Shown here: positions 10,740-21,851 of the stretch, one piece after another | Layout of the letters: every line of letters starts with the position of its first letter | How positions within the stretch are numbered: position 1 is the stretch's first letter | Origin: Leuctra nigra | Taxonomy: Eukaryota > Arthropoda > Insecta > Plecoptera > Leuctridae | Direction: 5' to 3' | Assembly (NCBI GenBank): GCA_934045905.1 | Contig: OW203771.1 | Location: forward strand, 1,922,001-1,986,000 | DNA: 64,000 bases | Notes under the pieces: model-generated | Database searches by the model: none | Seen by the model: the letters and a program-made list of their open reading frames with translations, nothing else | What the model was told of the DNA's origin: nothing | Position numbers and translations under genes: made by a program

Positions 10740-11405
10740 CTCGATTGGAGTGCCGAAATTGATTTTTTCATAATTATCGATTGTTTACATCATTCTTAAT
10801 ATTACCTGACGTGCCTTCAATTTTTTGGTTGGCCATCTTGGAAAATATGGCGGAAAACGTTCATTTTACAAATTATTTAATTGTTGGTAGAGGAAAGGTT
10901 GAAAAATAATGAAATAATTCACGTAAACTAACTCAAATATGGGGACCTGAAAAAAAAAATACGCCGTGAACAAATTTTATTTTTTCATTGTTGGAATTGA
11001 CCAATCACGTTTCTGTGTTTTTTTGCTCTCAATTTATTATGAAACGCGTGGACTTAGACTTAAATATGTAGAATTAAAATTTGTAGACAATTTCATTTTG
11101 AACAATATGCGTTTTTAAAAAAGTTTTTTTTTAATTAATTTTAAAAAAAATTAAAATTGTTTACGTCTTTTTTTTTTTTAAGTCACTATATTTGAGTTAG
11201 TTTTAGTGAATTATTTCATAATTTTTCAATCTTTGCTCTACCAACAACTTAATAATTTGTAAAATTTACGTTTTTCGCTCGTTTTCCGCCATATTTTCCA
11301 AGATGGGCACCAAAAAAATTTAAGGCACGTCAGGTAATATTAAGAATGATGTAAACAATCGATAATTATGAAAAAATCAATTTCGGCACTCCAATCGAGC
11401 GAAAT
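10740..11405. mobile_element. Foldback element in B intron 1
   Basis: The sequence at 10740-10935 (AATTGATTTTTTCATAATTA...) recurs inverted at 11200-11402. Both arms contain a CCGCCATATTTTCCAAGATG-type core. The arms are about 190 bases with an AT-rich centre and no coding frame. Confidence 0.7.
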
Positions 11406-12148
11406 TACATTTGCTCCCCTACTATATGAAAACATTCGAACTGCGAAGATTGAGTTCCAAACTTTCATAGTTCACACGGAAGTTTTTGGAACGGCGATTC
11501 GGAACTTCGGCCAACTTTGGAAGTTTGGAACGGCCGTGTGAATCGAGAAAACTATTTAAACTTGATTTGAAATCAATTACAGGTATATGGCAATCAAGAA
11601 TCGAAAATGAAAACATGATATGGCGTATTATAAGGCTTGCATTACTTTGGATACTGCTGGTCTTTTGTCTGTTTGGTGCTTTGGTGAATCACCCACTGAC
11701 TGCTTATTTCCACCACGAAGACATATTGATTTTTCTTGAGGCCATCATATTTGCGTTTATATGCTAGATGGTGGTTGTTAAAGTTGGCTGCTTGATGTGG
11801 AAGAGCTCCGGGTTTCAGAAGTTGGTAGACGACATTGAAGCGATGTTCAACAAGGGAATGCAAGGAGAGGAATGGGAGAAGAATTTGATGACGGCGACTC
11901 TAAGAGAAAGTAAAATGGCGGTGAAATTGTATATCTACTTCACTCACATAGGAACATTGAACTACGTCACAGCTTTGTTCCCTAATTACTGGAAACAGAG
12001 GAAGCTATTTATCAAGTATGTATTTAAGTTTATTTCAAACTTTTTTAGTGAAAATAGGACATAATTGAAATAATTGAAAATTAAAAAAGTATTTTTATAT
12101 TTAATATGTTTTCTTCATGTTAAAATTATTAATTAATAACTTCTTAAA

Positions 12149-12771
12149 CTAGGAAAACGCTCAGTGTAACACGTTGATGAGCGAGCACGGATACGTGCAA
12201 ATTCTCGAACCGGAAATGCGTACACAAAGCACAGAAAACATATACTTCTATATTGAATTGAAATATGATGCACTCAATCAATATAATAGTTATGCTTTTC
12301 ATCGAAACTTGAAAATATCATCTAAGCACCCTGGTACATATAGCTAATCAGATTCAATTCAATTGGCACTGGAAAACATTCATTTCGATACTTTATTTCT
12401 GACAGCTAATAAAAATTGCAATACGTTCATACGTTCTTAACTGATTGGGATGAAATTTGTAAAATAAGAGACAATGTTGGTCGACCATGCAAAATATGAG
12501 TTTGATCAGATTTATCGAAGACCATTTTCATTTTTCAACCTATCAGGGGATATTTATTTAAATTTTAACCAATTAATGGATTTCAAAAAAAATTAGGGTC
12601 AGCAAACAGAAAAGGTTGTCTCTACATGTGTGCAAAATTTCAGCTCGATCCGTGAAATAGTGCGACTTCTATTGCTCCAGGTAGCAGCCAAAAAAAACAA
12701 AATAAAAAACAAAAAAAAGCAGAGGTCCATGTCAAAAGAGTCAAAAGGAGTCGCTCGCTTCGCTCGCTCAA
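12149..12771 (-). mobile_element. Helitron-like element, copy 2 (623 bp)
   Basis: It has the same termini as copy 1: CTAGGAAAACGC at 12149 and GCTTCGCTCGCTCAA ending at 12771. It is flanked by A and T. The interior is shorter than in copy 1. It lies in intron 2 of gene B, 133 bases after exon 2. Confidence 0.75.
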
Positions 12772-13149
12772 TAACAATTGTTCTGCTCAGATGATAAGCT
12801 TGAAATTTTATAAAAATTGTATTGCCCGAGGAAGTTCAGTGAAAAATTGGGATACACATTGCTTAAGAATACATTGATAATTTGTGTAAATAATGGGTAA
12901 GGAGTTTTAAGAAGAATTATAGAGTCACCTATATATAGCTATAATAGTGATAAATGGTATAGTTTATGAATGGCAAATAAATGGTACAATAATAAACCAT
13001 ACCATACCATAATAAATGGAACGGTATATGGTATAGACTTTGATAGTAAGATCGATAAAAATACATTGCAATAATAACCCATCTCGATTATATCGTAACG
13101 CAGGTATTCACAAATACATAATAGAATTTCAATCATCTTATTATATAAA

Positions 13150-13188
13150 CTATAGGAAAACGCTCAGTATAACGCGTTGATAAGCGAG
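13150..13188 (-). mobile_element. Helitron-like 3' terminal fragment
   Basis: About 38 bases (TATAGGAAAACGCTCAGTAT...GATAAGCGAG) match the 3' terminus of the family. The terminal tetranucleotide is altered to CTATAG in element orientation. It abuts the foldback element that starts at 13189. Confidence 0.6.
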
Positions 13189-13556
13189 GGAATCGCACGG
13201 TTCGTCAGAGCATTTGTTTGAAACTGTGTCTTCCCACTGAATAATTTTAAAAAATCAGATAGTAACGACCCATTACAGCCTAATAGACCACATAATGCCG
13301 CACACTGGAGTTCATTATGACCTCTGGTACGACCTCAAAGTGTTAAATACGATTATTTTCGATTATTTTATTAAAAATATCGTATTTAACACTTTGAGGT
13401 CGCATCTGAGGTCATAATGAACTCCAGTTTGCGGCATTATTTAGTCTATTAGGCTGTTATGGGTCGTTACTATCTGATTTTTTAAAATTATTAAGTGCGA
13501 AGACAAAATTTCAAAAAAACGCTATGATGAACCATGCGATTTCCGTTCGCTTCCGT
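13189..13556. mobile_element. Foldback element, about 370 bp
   Basis: The left arm (from GGAATCGCACGGTTC) and right arm (to GAACCATGCGATTTCC) are imperfect reverse complements over nearly the whole length. The inner part is almost perfect (GACCTCAAAGTGTTAAATAC). It lies in intron 2 of gene B and has no coding potential. Confidence 0.85.
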
Positions 13557-13706
13557 TTGCCTCTTAATATGTGGGTCAAATATGTTCATCTACAGACACA
13601 GAGAACCCTTTTGAAGAAGTTTAAAGATTTAACTAAAAGATTTAGTGGACCTTAATCTTACTTGCATTCACCAAAGAGGCAGTGATTATAATGTAATGTT
13701 TTGGTA

Positions 13707-14330
13707 CTATTCGACACTAAAAGTACCTAGAGAGTGCGCTAGTAAATATAAGATGGACGCTCCCGCGAGTACAATCCCAGCGCGTGCGTACTTGTACATA
13801 CAAGTAACTTAGATGTCAATCGTAACGAGTTCAGTAAAAAGTTATAAATACATCGCGAAATAACAGAAATTGATTCTTACCTCAGTGTCAACAATCAAAT
13901 ACAATTGGCATATTTCATTACAGCACACATTCATTCAAATTCTTGTGAAAACGAGTTGTCTATTCACCAAAAGCAGCATTTGACAGATTGCAATTGTTTG
14001 AACGATGCGTCAAGAAAAATGTGTGTTCAGAAGGCCGTGAGAAAATCAATTTGCATCTGTCAAATGGTGATTTTTGGTGAATAGACAACTCGTTTTCAAA
14101 AGAATTTAAATGAATGTATGCTGTAATGAAATATGCCGATTGTATTTGATTGTTGACACTAAGGTATTCATCAATTTCTGTTATTTCGCGATGTAATTAT
14201 AACTTTTACTGAACTCGTTACGATTGACATCTAAGTGACTTGCCTGAACACGCCCTGTGCGCATGTGCACAAGTACTCGTGGTATAGATGTTAACTTTTT
14301 CCGCTAGGTGGCGTTTTGCAACTTTTAGTG
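13707..14330. mobile_element. Foldback element, family with 40794-41409
   Basis: The termini are ATTCGACACTAAAAGT and its complement. The arms share CATCGCGAAATAACAGAAAT, the TCACCAAAA...CATTTGACA region and TTGACATCTAAGT. The same core is found in a second foldback copy in gene D intron 3. It is about 620 bp and non-coding. Confidence 0.85.
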
Positions 14331-14347
14331 TCGAATACATATTGACA

Positions 14348-14715
14348 TACCGGGTGGCGCAAAAAAATCACCCTGATTGAGAGGTCACTATATCGAAACT
14401 ATTAGATAGGATTCTAAAAATTTTACACATATTAGAAAACATACTAAAATGTAATATGTGAAAGTTGCAAACATGTTCATTCTTTAGGAATGATTCTTTA
14501 GGAATGAATGAATATGTTTGCAACATATTAGGAATGATTGAAGTTACAGCTGAAAAACCCGATTAAACCAGAAGAAATTAACGTGCTTGATGAATTGATT
14601 TGAGTTACTTTGTATGAATGAGGTGAATTTATGTTTATTTATGAAATTTGAAATAAACATAAATTGATGTTAAATAAATATATGCGAATTTGTCTTGGAT
14701 AGCGGAGTTCGCTCC
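14348..14715 (+). mobile_element. TIR element fragment, left end
   Basis: It begins TACCGGGTGGCGCAAAAA. The following 330 bases, including GCGAATTTGTCTTGGAT at the end, recur as a direct repeat at about 16595-16885. The matching inverted terminus is at 17641-17681. It lies in intron 2 of gene B, about 200 bases before exon 3. Confidence 0.65.
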
Positions 14716-16594
14716 TCTCGCTAGAAAATAAATAATTTCTGTTTCAGCAAATATATTCGAATTAGAATGACCTAATTATCAATTATTATATTTAATAATT
14801 CAGCACTCCCTTTCGCATCCCTTACTAAGATTTCGTGATTTAAAAAAACATTAAAATTCATTTAAGAAAACCCAAAAGAGATGTAACTTAAAATTCTTTC
14901 AAATGTTTCTTTCAGCAACTGGTTTCCGTACGACAAAACAATTTCGCCAAATTTTGAAGTTACACATATTTTTGAAACAATTCTATTATTAATGATCCAT
15001 TTTTATATAACATACGTCGACTGTTTTATAATAGCAATGTTAATGCAAATCGTCGGTCAATTTAAATTACTTCGCCACACAATTATCAACATCAAAGACA
15101 TTGCTGTGCAGAGAGTAATAACAAGAATACAAACCGCCAGATTTAGAGGAAGCAGAGGTGTTATGAAATTGAGAATGGTTGCTTGGACACTGATACCTCA
15201 GACAATGACAGATCTTCAAGGAACTGTCAGATTGAGATGTGAAGGTGGCAACAAGCAAAGAGTCAACAAGAAGGACGTTGACCTTGAGATGGAAAGGCTC
15301 TTGAAGGAATGCGTCCAGAGCCACGTGGAACTCATCAGGTAATCCATAGAGGCCTCCGAAATAGCCATAGGCGCGCCACTAGCCCGACAATTAGCGCTTA
15401 CCTGGTGGATGAATGAATGGTGAGGGTGAAGTATTGAAAAATTGTAGAAATATGAAAAAATAAATAAGAACATTGACTGACTGTAAAACTGAAACTGAAG
15501 TAAAACTGACTGAAGTGAGTCTATTATTGATTTTGTTTGTAAATATTTATAATGCACAATTATGCCACAGCCCACTGGATTCATCAAAATTTATATAAAC
15601 AAAACCGATATTTTCGTGCCACTTCAACACTTTACTTTGCATTCAAGTCGAACATTTCATATTCTCTGTCTAAGTAACTTCATTTGGGAATAAATACATC
15701 GAAGGATTAGTAGCATTGCGAAATGAATTCAAGCATACCACAACGCAGCAAACAGTTTTACTTAGGAACAAGCTAATATTATATTACGTATTTCTTTATT
15801 CATATTTCTACTTTTTACACGGTGGCCATAGCGTTACAAAGTAAATTCCCTCACCAAAGTTTCGCCGTTCTGCCGCCTAGTTGGCGCTACAGTCTATTTC
15901 GGAGGCGTATAATAAAGTTGTTTACGGACAAAAAGGGTTGGATTTTGTTTCACATTTTTCACATTTTTCTAGATCTAATAGATAGAATGATAAACAAGGT
16001 AATTTCTATCATTTTAATTGTGACTTCTCGTTGAATGTGTTCAAGTGACAGGTTGTAGTAAATTAATTACTTTCTTGAGGCATTCAATCTCCTAAAAATG
16101 AACGGATCTCGAAAGCAGAATTTCGTTTGACACCCACAGAGTTCATTATAGATGGGCTAATAATTGTTTCTTGTATACTACTACGTATACTTCTTACATT
16201 CTAACTATACTGTCTAACTATATTTGCCAGTAATTGGTAAGCATACCATGAAAATTATAAATAAATTAAATAAATATATGCAAAATAAATCCGATTACAT
16301 ACAGGAATGTAATATTACAGTGTGGTCAACGGATATTATGAGTGAAAAGGTTTACACAAATTTGACACTAAAACTGAGATACTCATCATTGTTATTGTTT
16401 AAAACGTAGTAAGTTTTATTTCTATTTCAGTCATGTGCAACTGCTTGAGAAGGAATTACAGTTCGTCCTCATGAATCAGTTCGCCTGCAATCTCATTGCG
16501 ATAGGACTGATGTGCTTGTACTTTGCTCTGGTATGTAACTCTCCAGGTATTAGAAAGGTCCATATAGCTCCAAAGATTCAATGTACAGGGGATC

Positions 16595-17681
16595 TCTCAA
16601 TCACTCTATCTATTATAGATAGGATTCTGACATTTTTACACATATTAGAAAACATAACCGAAATGTAATATGTTAAGTTTCAAACATATTTATTTATTAG
16701 GAAAACAAGTTACAAATTATTGAAGTTACATTTGAAAAAACAGGTTAAACCAGACGAAATTAACGTGTTTGGTTATTAATTTGGAGTTTTTTTTGTAGGA
16801 ATTAGGTGGATTTTTGTTTATTTATGAATTACTAAATAACATAAATTTATGTTTAATAAATCTATGCGAATTTGTCTTGGATTTATTAAGTGAGTAGGTA
16901 ATGTGTGAGTTTATGTAACTTTCATATAACGACATTCATCGAATTCATCGTTGGAAATTCATCCATCAATAACTAATCCTTCCACATCTCTTCTTGAAAC
17001 CACGTATCTATAAGATATAGACATGCTTTACTAAAATGGAGTAATTTTTATGTCAAATTATGATCAACGCAAACTTACTTATGCACAAAACAGGTGATTA
17101 TTTTTAACAAACACTGGTTCTTGTTTAAACTCAAACGCGCGCTATTTAAACGCTGGTATAACCGATGTTTCAACGTCTGGATTCGAAATATGCATGTAAC
17201 TTTTTTCGCATGATTCGAATATATCTGAAAATTGCACTTATTAAATTTTCATATTTGAGAGAGAAATTCACTTTATTGAAATAAATAAAATGACAGCTGA
17301 CCACAATATGGGTGACCTCTGGGATCCAGCTTAATATAATAGTAATACTAATGGATAAGAATATAATATTAGAATTTACAAAGTGAATCATTAAGTAAAA
17401 AATCTTAGAATTAATACGAATTATTATAAAGATGATTATGAAGTATGCTATTGGAATCTTTAAGTATGGATAAAACTAATTGATCAACTATTGAACATGA
17501 AATGGAATATGATTTGATAAAGTCTATCAAAAACTTCGGAATTGCTGAACGAGCTCCCAAGAGTAAGCCAACCACAGTCCAATATTTTTTTCTATTACAT
17601 GTGAATGTTTCAGTCCTTTCTCTTTCATATTTTTGATAAAGTGACCTCTCAAACAGGTGGATGTTTTTGCGCCACCCGATA
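16595..17681 (+). mobile_element. TIR element, second copy with right end
   Basis: The left part repeats 14390-14715. The right end, GTTTTTGCGCCACCCGATA, is the inverted copy of the terminus at 14348. The copy fills most of intron 4 of gene B. A minus-strand frame of 99 codons (17411-17710) is open but I cannot assign it; it may be a transposase remnant. Confidence 0.55.
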
Positions 17682-17985
17682 TTTATCAGGCTCATGATCA
17701 TGGTTAACAATCATGAATCATTTCAGGTACCAGCTTGGACAATTAAGGAGACTTCATATTTAGCTCTGCTTGTTGGATGTTTGTTGGAGCTGTTCATCAT
17801 GTGTTACTTATGCGATGAGATAGCTCAGGAGGTGAGTACTTTCAAGGCATCAACCACGTCTTCATACAACAATGTATCCAAATGGGTTAGCTTGAATGGA
17901 GTCCAGATTTATCAATCTGTTGCGCGGTTTGGAACGGTTTAAAAGGGAAACACACAAAACATATTTGCCAAACAGTCATGAAGAC

Positions 17986-18365
17986 GGCTGGGTAGTGAGT
18001 TAGACCTTGAAGAGTTTTTTAATCGATTTTTATCAATATCTTTTTCCTGTGTAATTGTTAACAAAATAGGGCTATGGACGTGAATTCAGAACAGTTCAAT
18101 GAAAATAATTCCATAGCTTGTAATGGTTTATTTGATTTACTTTGTCCTACAGGTGTTTAGAACCCGAAAATTTAGTAATTTTCGTGTTCTAAACACCTGT
18201 TGGACACAATAAAACTAATAGCTTATTCCAAACTATGAAATTATTTTCATTGGACTGTTCTGAATTCACGTCCATAGCCATATTTTGTTAACAATTACAC
18301 TGGAAAAAGATATTGATAAAAATCGATTAAAAAACTCGTCAAGGCCACTCTCACTACCAAGCCCT
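17986..18365. mobile_element. Foldback element in B intron 5, copy 1
   Basis: Near-perfect arms run from GACGGCTGGGTAGTGAG to CTCACTACCAAGCCC. They meet at a small loop around AAAATTTAGTAATTTT (18168-18183). A related copy is at 19427-19849 on the other side of exon 6. Confidence 0.85.
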
Positions 18366-18689
18366 CTGAATGTGGAAAAATAAAGAACAGTGTGAAGTAG
18401 TGAACCTGTATACTTCATGTAACTTCTTGTAAACTTCTACTTCTTGTAAAAGATAATCGATTATGGCTCGATTTTTGATTGCAATTAGCAACAGCAATAA
18501 GCCATAATAAGTAAGATCTGGATGTGTTTTGATACCCCTTGCAATTAGGCAATAAGCAATACACCGTACGCCACCCCGCTTTCATACTCCTCTAGTTACA
18601 TAATCAGAACAACATAAGAAACCAGAGCCAAATGCTGGATCATTCAAAGGAATGAGGAATGAAGTTCACAAGCAAATGAGACCTGGGGT

Positions 18690-18879
18690 CTATTCTCGAA
18701 ACAGTTATCACAGTTAACAGTTAACACTTCATAACTCCAAAGTTATGATTCATAAGGAGGTTTGTCCTATATCTCACCATGTTAATATTAAGACTTTTTT
18801 ATGATTCTTATGTCATAAAAGAATCAATAGAAAAAATAGAAAAAATTTTCTTATGACATGATAACTGTTTCGAGAATAG
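18690..18879. mobile_element. Short inverted-repeat element, 190 bp
   Basis: The 21-base ends CTATTCTCGAAACAGTTATC (18690 on) and TGATAACTGTTTCGAGAATA (18859 on) are exact complements. The interior is AT-rich. It lies in intron 5 of gene B. Confidence 0.8.
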
Positions 18880-19426
18880 GGGCTCTGTAGTTTAACGTGT
18901 AATTATGAAATTTTATTCATGAGGATGATCATGTTGGACAAACTAGTAATTGACTTGTCTCATTGGATCACACCTCTGAGAATCGACCTCATAATGAAGC
19001 AAATCTGTGCATGTTTGCATCTCATTATCAACATTTGTGTATATCTGGAGGTGATATCTGGGGGTGTTCAGGATCTCTGGCAGGGGGGAAGGTTGTCGAT
19101 TGTCCACTGTCATTAGCCTAGTTGCAGGACAGTGTGACGGTGCATGTTGAATCGTGTTCCAGAGCTCGCTGGTGAGAGACGCCATCTTCGGCTGTGATTG
19201 GTTGGAAGCGTCAGAGAGTTTCAAGAAGGAGATGAGGATCATGATCTCAAGAGCCAATGATCCAGTCGTCGTGAGAGTCGCTGGCTGCGTCCCGATGTCA
19301 GTGCAGACGTTCCACAGCGTAAGTCCTGAGGGGTTTGTTAAGATTTAAAGAGTCGTTTTAAAATTATCATTGAATAATGTTGACATTTTGACATTTTGAC
19401 AACTCAACTTAAACAAAATCTCTTTT

Positions 19427-19849
19427 AGGACGGCTGTGTAGTGAGTTTGACCAGAGATATTATTAAAACTCACTATTCATAACATCTTTGGCTTGACCTT
19501 GAAGAGTTTTTTTTAACCGATTTGTATCAAAATCTTTTAGCAATAAAATTGTTAATCAAATGAGGCTTAGTACGAGTCTTCAGAACAGATCAATGAAAAT
19601 AACTTCAAAGCTAAGAATGGTTTATTATTTAAATTTTGTCCTTCAGACGTTTAGTGCCAGATTTTTACTAATTTTCAGGCACTAAAAGTCTGCAGGACAG
19701 AATAAAAATAATATAACATTCCAAGCTTTGAAATTATTTCATTGATCTGTTCTGAAGACTCGTACAAAGCCTTATTTCAATAACAATTACATTGGCAAAG
19801 GATATTGATAAAAATCGATTAAAAAACTCTTCAAGGTCAAACTCATTAA
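19427..19849. mobile_element. Foldback element in B intron 6, copy 2
   Basis: It is related to 17986-18365 by its ends (ACGGCTGTGTAGTGAGTTTG), the AAGAGTTTTTT...ATCGATT arm pieces and the central loop. The loop here carries GCACTAAAAGTCTGCAGGAC in place of the other copy's text. The two copies bracket exon 6. Confidence 0.8.
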
Positions 19850-19981
19850 TATAATGGAGGTCACATTTGACATTATCAATATTAACAATGCATCATGTAC
19901 AATTCTTGTCCACAGATTACCACGCTGACGTACAAGTACTACATGTCTATGATGACAATCATTATGAAGAACAAATTGTAG

Positions 19982-21388
19982 CGTTTCGAATTCGACGGTT
20001 CGGCCCTGAGTGCTGAACCAGAATGAGAGTGAGAATGTTGCGAAGCATGTCACGCGAGAACATGCTACATAAATAATCGTGCCCCTGGTGACATCGATAT
20101 CCGTGACCGATATCAACCAGGCACTTTGGACTTTTGCCAGCGGTTGCGAAATATCTTATAACACCCTAAAAATAATTTTTTGTCTAGCATATCGTGTTTT
20201 CTTTTAGAAATTCATACTATGAATAGGTCCATTGACGACACATTTGGTAAGCCGTCGGGAAGCCGCTTCAATCTTCCAGGACTCAAGAAAACATTAAGAC
20301 TGACGATTTGTTCTAAAATAACTGCAACTGGGTAAATTTTATATCCAAGTGATCAACAAGTATCATGATGGAAAGCCAAGTCAGCATGAACTCAACCCAG
20401 ATTGCCATGACAACAGAGAGGTTGGATCAAATTGAGAGATCCATCAATGTTTCATAAGTAGGTGTATCTTGTTGTTCACATCTGTCTAATTGTATATTAG
20501 TACCACTTTGTTCAAGCACTATGTGAATCACTATTACTGGTACAGTTACCTACGCAGCTTCGTCTCTCCAAAATAATATAATTTAGAAACCAAGAGTAAA
20601 CACAATAGCATTATGTTAATCTTAATTATAGAATATATTTACAATAGATATAAGTTCGGTAATTTAGGTTTAAAATTATACTTGTTTTAATAGATCATTT
20701 AACCATAGAGATATATGAATCTCTATGATTTAACCATGTATGTACACTCCCCCAAATAATAAACGGTACTCGAAAGAAAATGAATTGACTGATTAAGGGT
20801 TTGATGGCATCATCCCATGAAGTCAGTGCTAACGCATTATCTAACTCTTTTAGGTGAGCTCTGATTTCATTGATAGTAACAAGGATTGATTGTCAAGGAA
20901 CCGGCCCAGCAGCCAATACGTTTTGTACCAAGTACCGTTTATTATTTGGGGGAGTGTACTTTTGTATATATATTCCCCGACACAAGATTTACTTCTTACT
21001 GGGGAATATTAAACTTCACTACTCATAAACTGTACTGTAACTACTGGAAATAAAAAATAAATTGAAATTGAAATTTATTATCCTTGCTTCGTACCTTGAT
21101 AGGTGACGATTATTGAACAAAACCGCGCAAAACTAGGCTACTTCGGATACGATTTGAACTGGCCGTTTGTTATTGGAATCACTAGAGTACAAAGGGTATA
21201 ACAAACGAAATATTATTATTGACGTAGTCATTATTTTCATACATTCTATATAACTTCCATCGCGTGACTGAATTAGTTTAACAAAGTAAAACATGGCGGT
21301 GTGTAGGCCTCTCAAAACATGATGAAACATTCCCACAATCCTCGCACGACGCCACTCAAGGAGTAAGAAGTCTTTGAGCTGCTCAAGA
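19982..21388. other. 3' flank of gene B and spacer to gene C
   Basis: The text after the B stop stays in frame to TGA at 20024-20026. Around 20980-21060 it resembles the 3' flank of gene F near 63140-63225 (CGACACA-G-TTTACTT and an AATAAA-rich end). This suggests a shared 3' UTR with polyadenylation near 21045. A 216-bp TIR element sits inside it. The conserved upstream block of gene C is at about 21304-21388. Confidence 0.5.
20743..20958. mobile_element. MITE with perfect 28-bp TIRs
   Basis: TACACTCCCCCAAATAATAA at the left end is matched exactly by its complement at the right end. The ends are TA on both sides, as in Tc1/mariner-derived MITEs. It is 216 bp and lies within the likely 3' UTR of gene B. 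Confidence 0.85.
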
Positions 21389-21807
21389 ATGTGGCTCAAC
21401 TCTCCAGCAGTGGCTCAGCGCTGGACCAAGATGTTGAATTATCTGAAGCAGATGAACAGTGTGGAGGAGGGGGAGAGCTGCTTCGACTTGAACGAGAAGA
21501 TATTACAAACTGTGGGTGAGTCGAGAGTGAGAGGCGATCGGGAAAGATCTAGTCGTGCGTTAGCTCGACGCTGCCAAGCACAGCTCTATACAACGTGCGA
21601 GCTTACTACCACGACTGTATACAGCAAGCACTTCGGGCCCGATTTCGGGGTGTCAGTACGCATGCAAGCATTTAGAAATGAAAGTTGAAAACCATGGTTA
21701 TCGGGTATATTTAGCCACCTGACAACACCTAACCAAATATCAAAGTGCTGCGATCATCCCTTCGGGGTGTATTTTGGGCCTCAAACATGCAAGGATTGAC
21801 TTTCATT

Positions 21808-21851
<44 letters not shown>

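Larger units (their letters stand above)
2386..19981 (+). pseudogene. Odorant receptor gene B, in-frame TAG in exon 2
   Basis: This is a seven-exon insect odorant receptor. Exons are 2386-2512, 11583-12015, 14916-15338, 16431-16530, 17727-17831, 19163-19318 and 19916-19981, with phases 1, 2, 2, 0, 0, 0 and standard GT/AG sites. The joined length is 1410 bases, which keeps frame throughout. Codon 104 (11765-11767) is TAG, where paralogue C has Ser TCG at the same place, so translation would stop after 103 residues in TM2. All other exons are open, so the lesion is recent, polymorphic or a sequence error. Exon 7 also ends early at TAG (19979-19981); gene A has GAG there, and B reads on in frame to TGA at 20024-20026. 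Intron 1 is 9 kb and carries a LINE and a Helitron-like copy. Exons 3 and 4 match family TM4, intracellular loop 2 and TM5. Confidence 0.88.

Noticed and set aside
21806..21851. Possible interstitial telomere repeat
   Set aside because: The unit is TTAG and not the insect TTAGG, and the run is short; it is an ordinary microsatellite.
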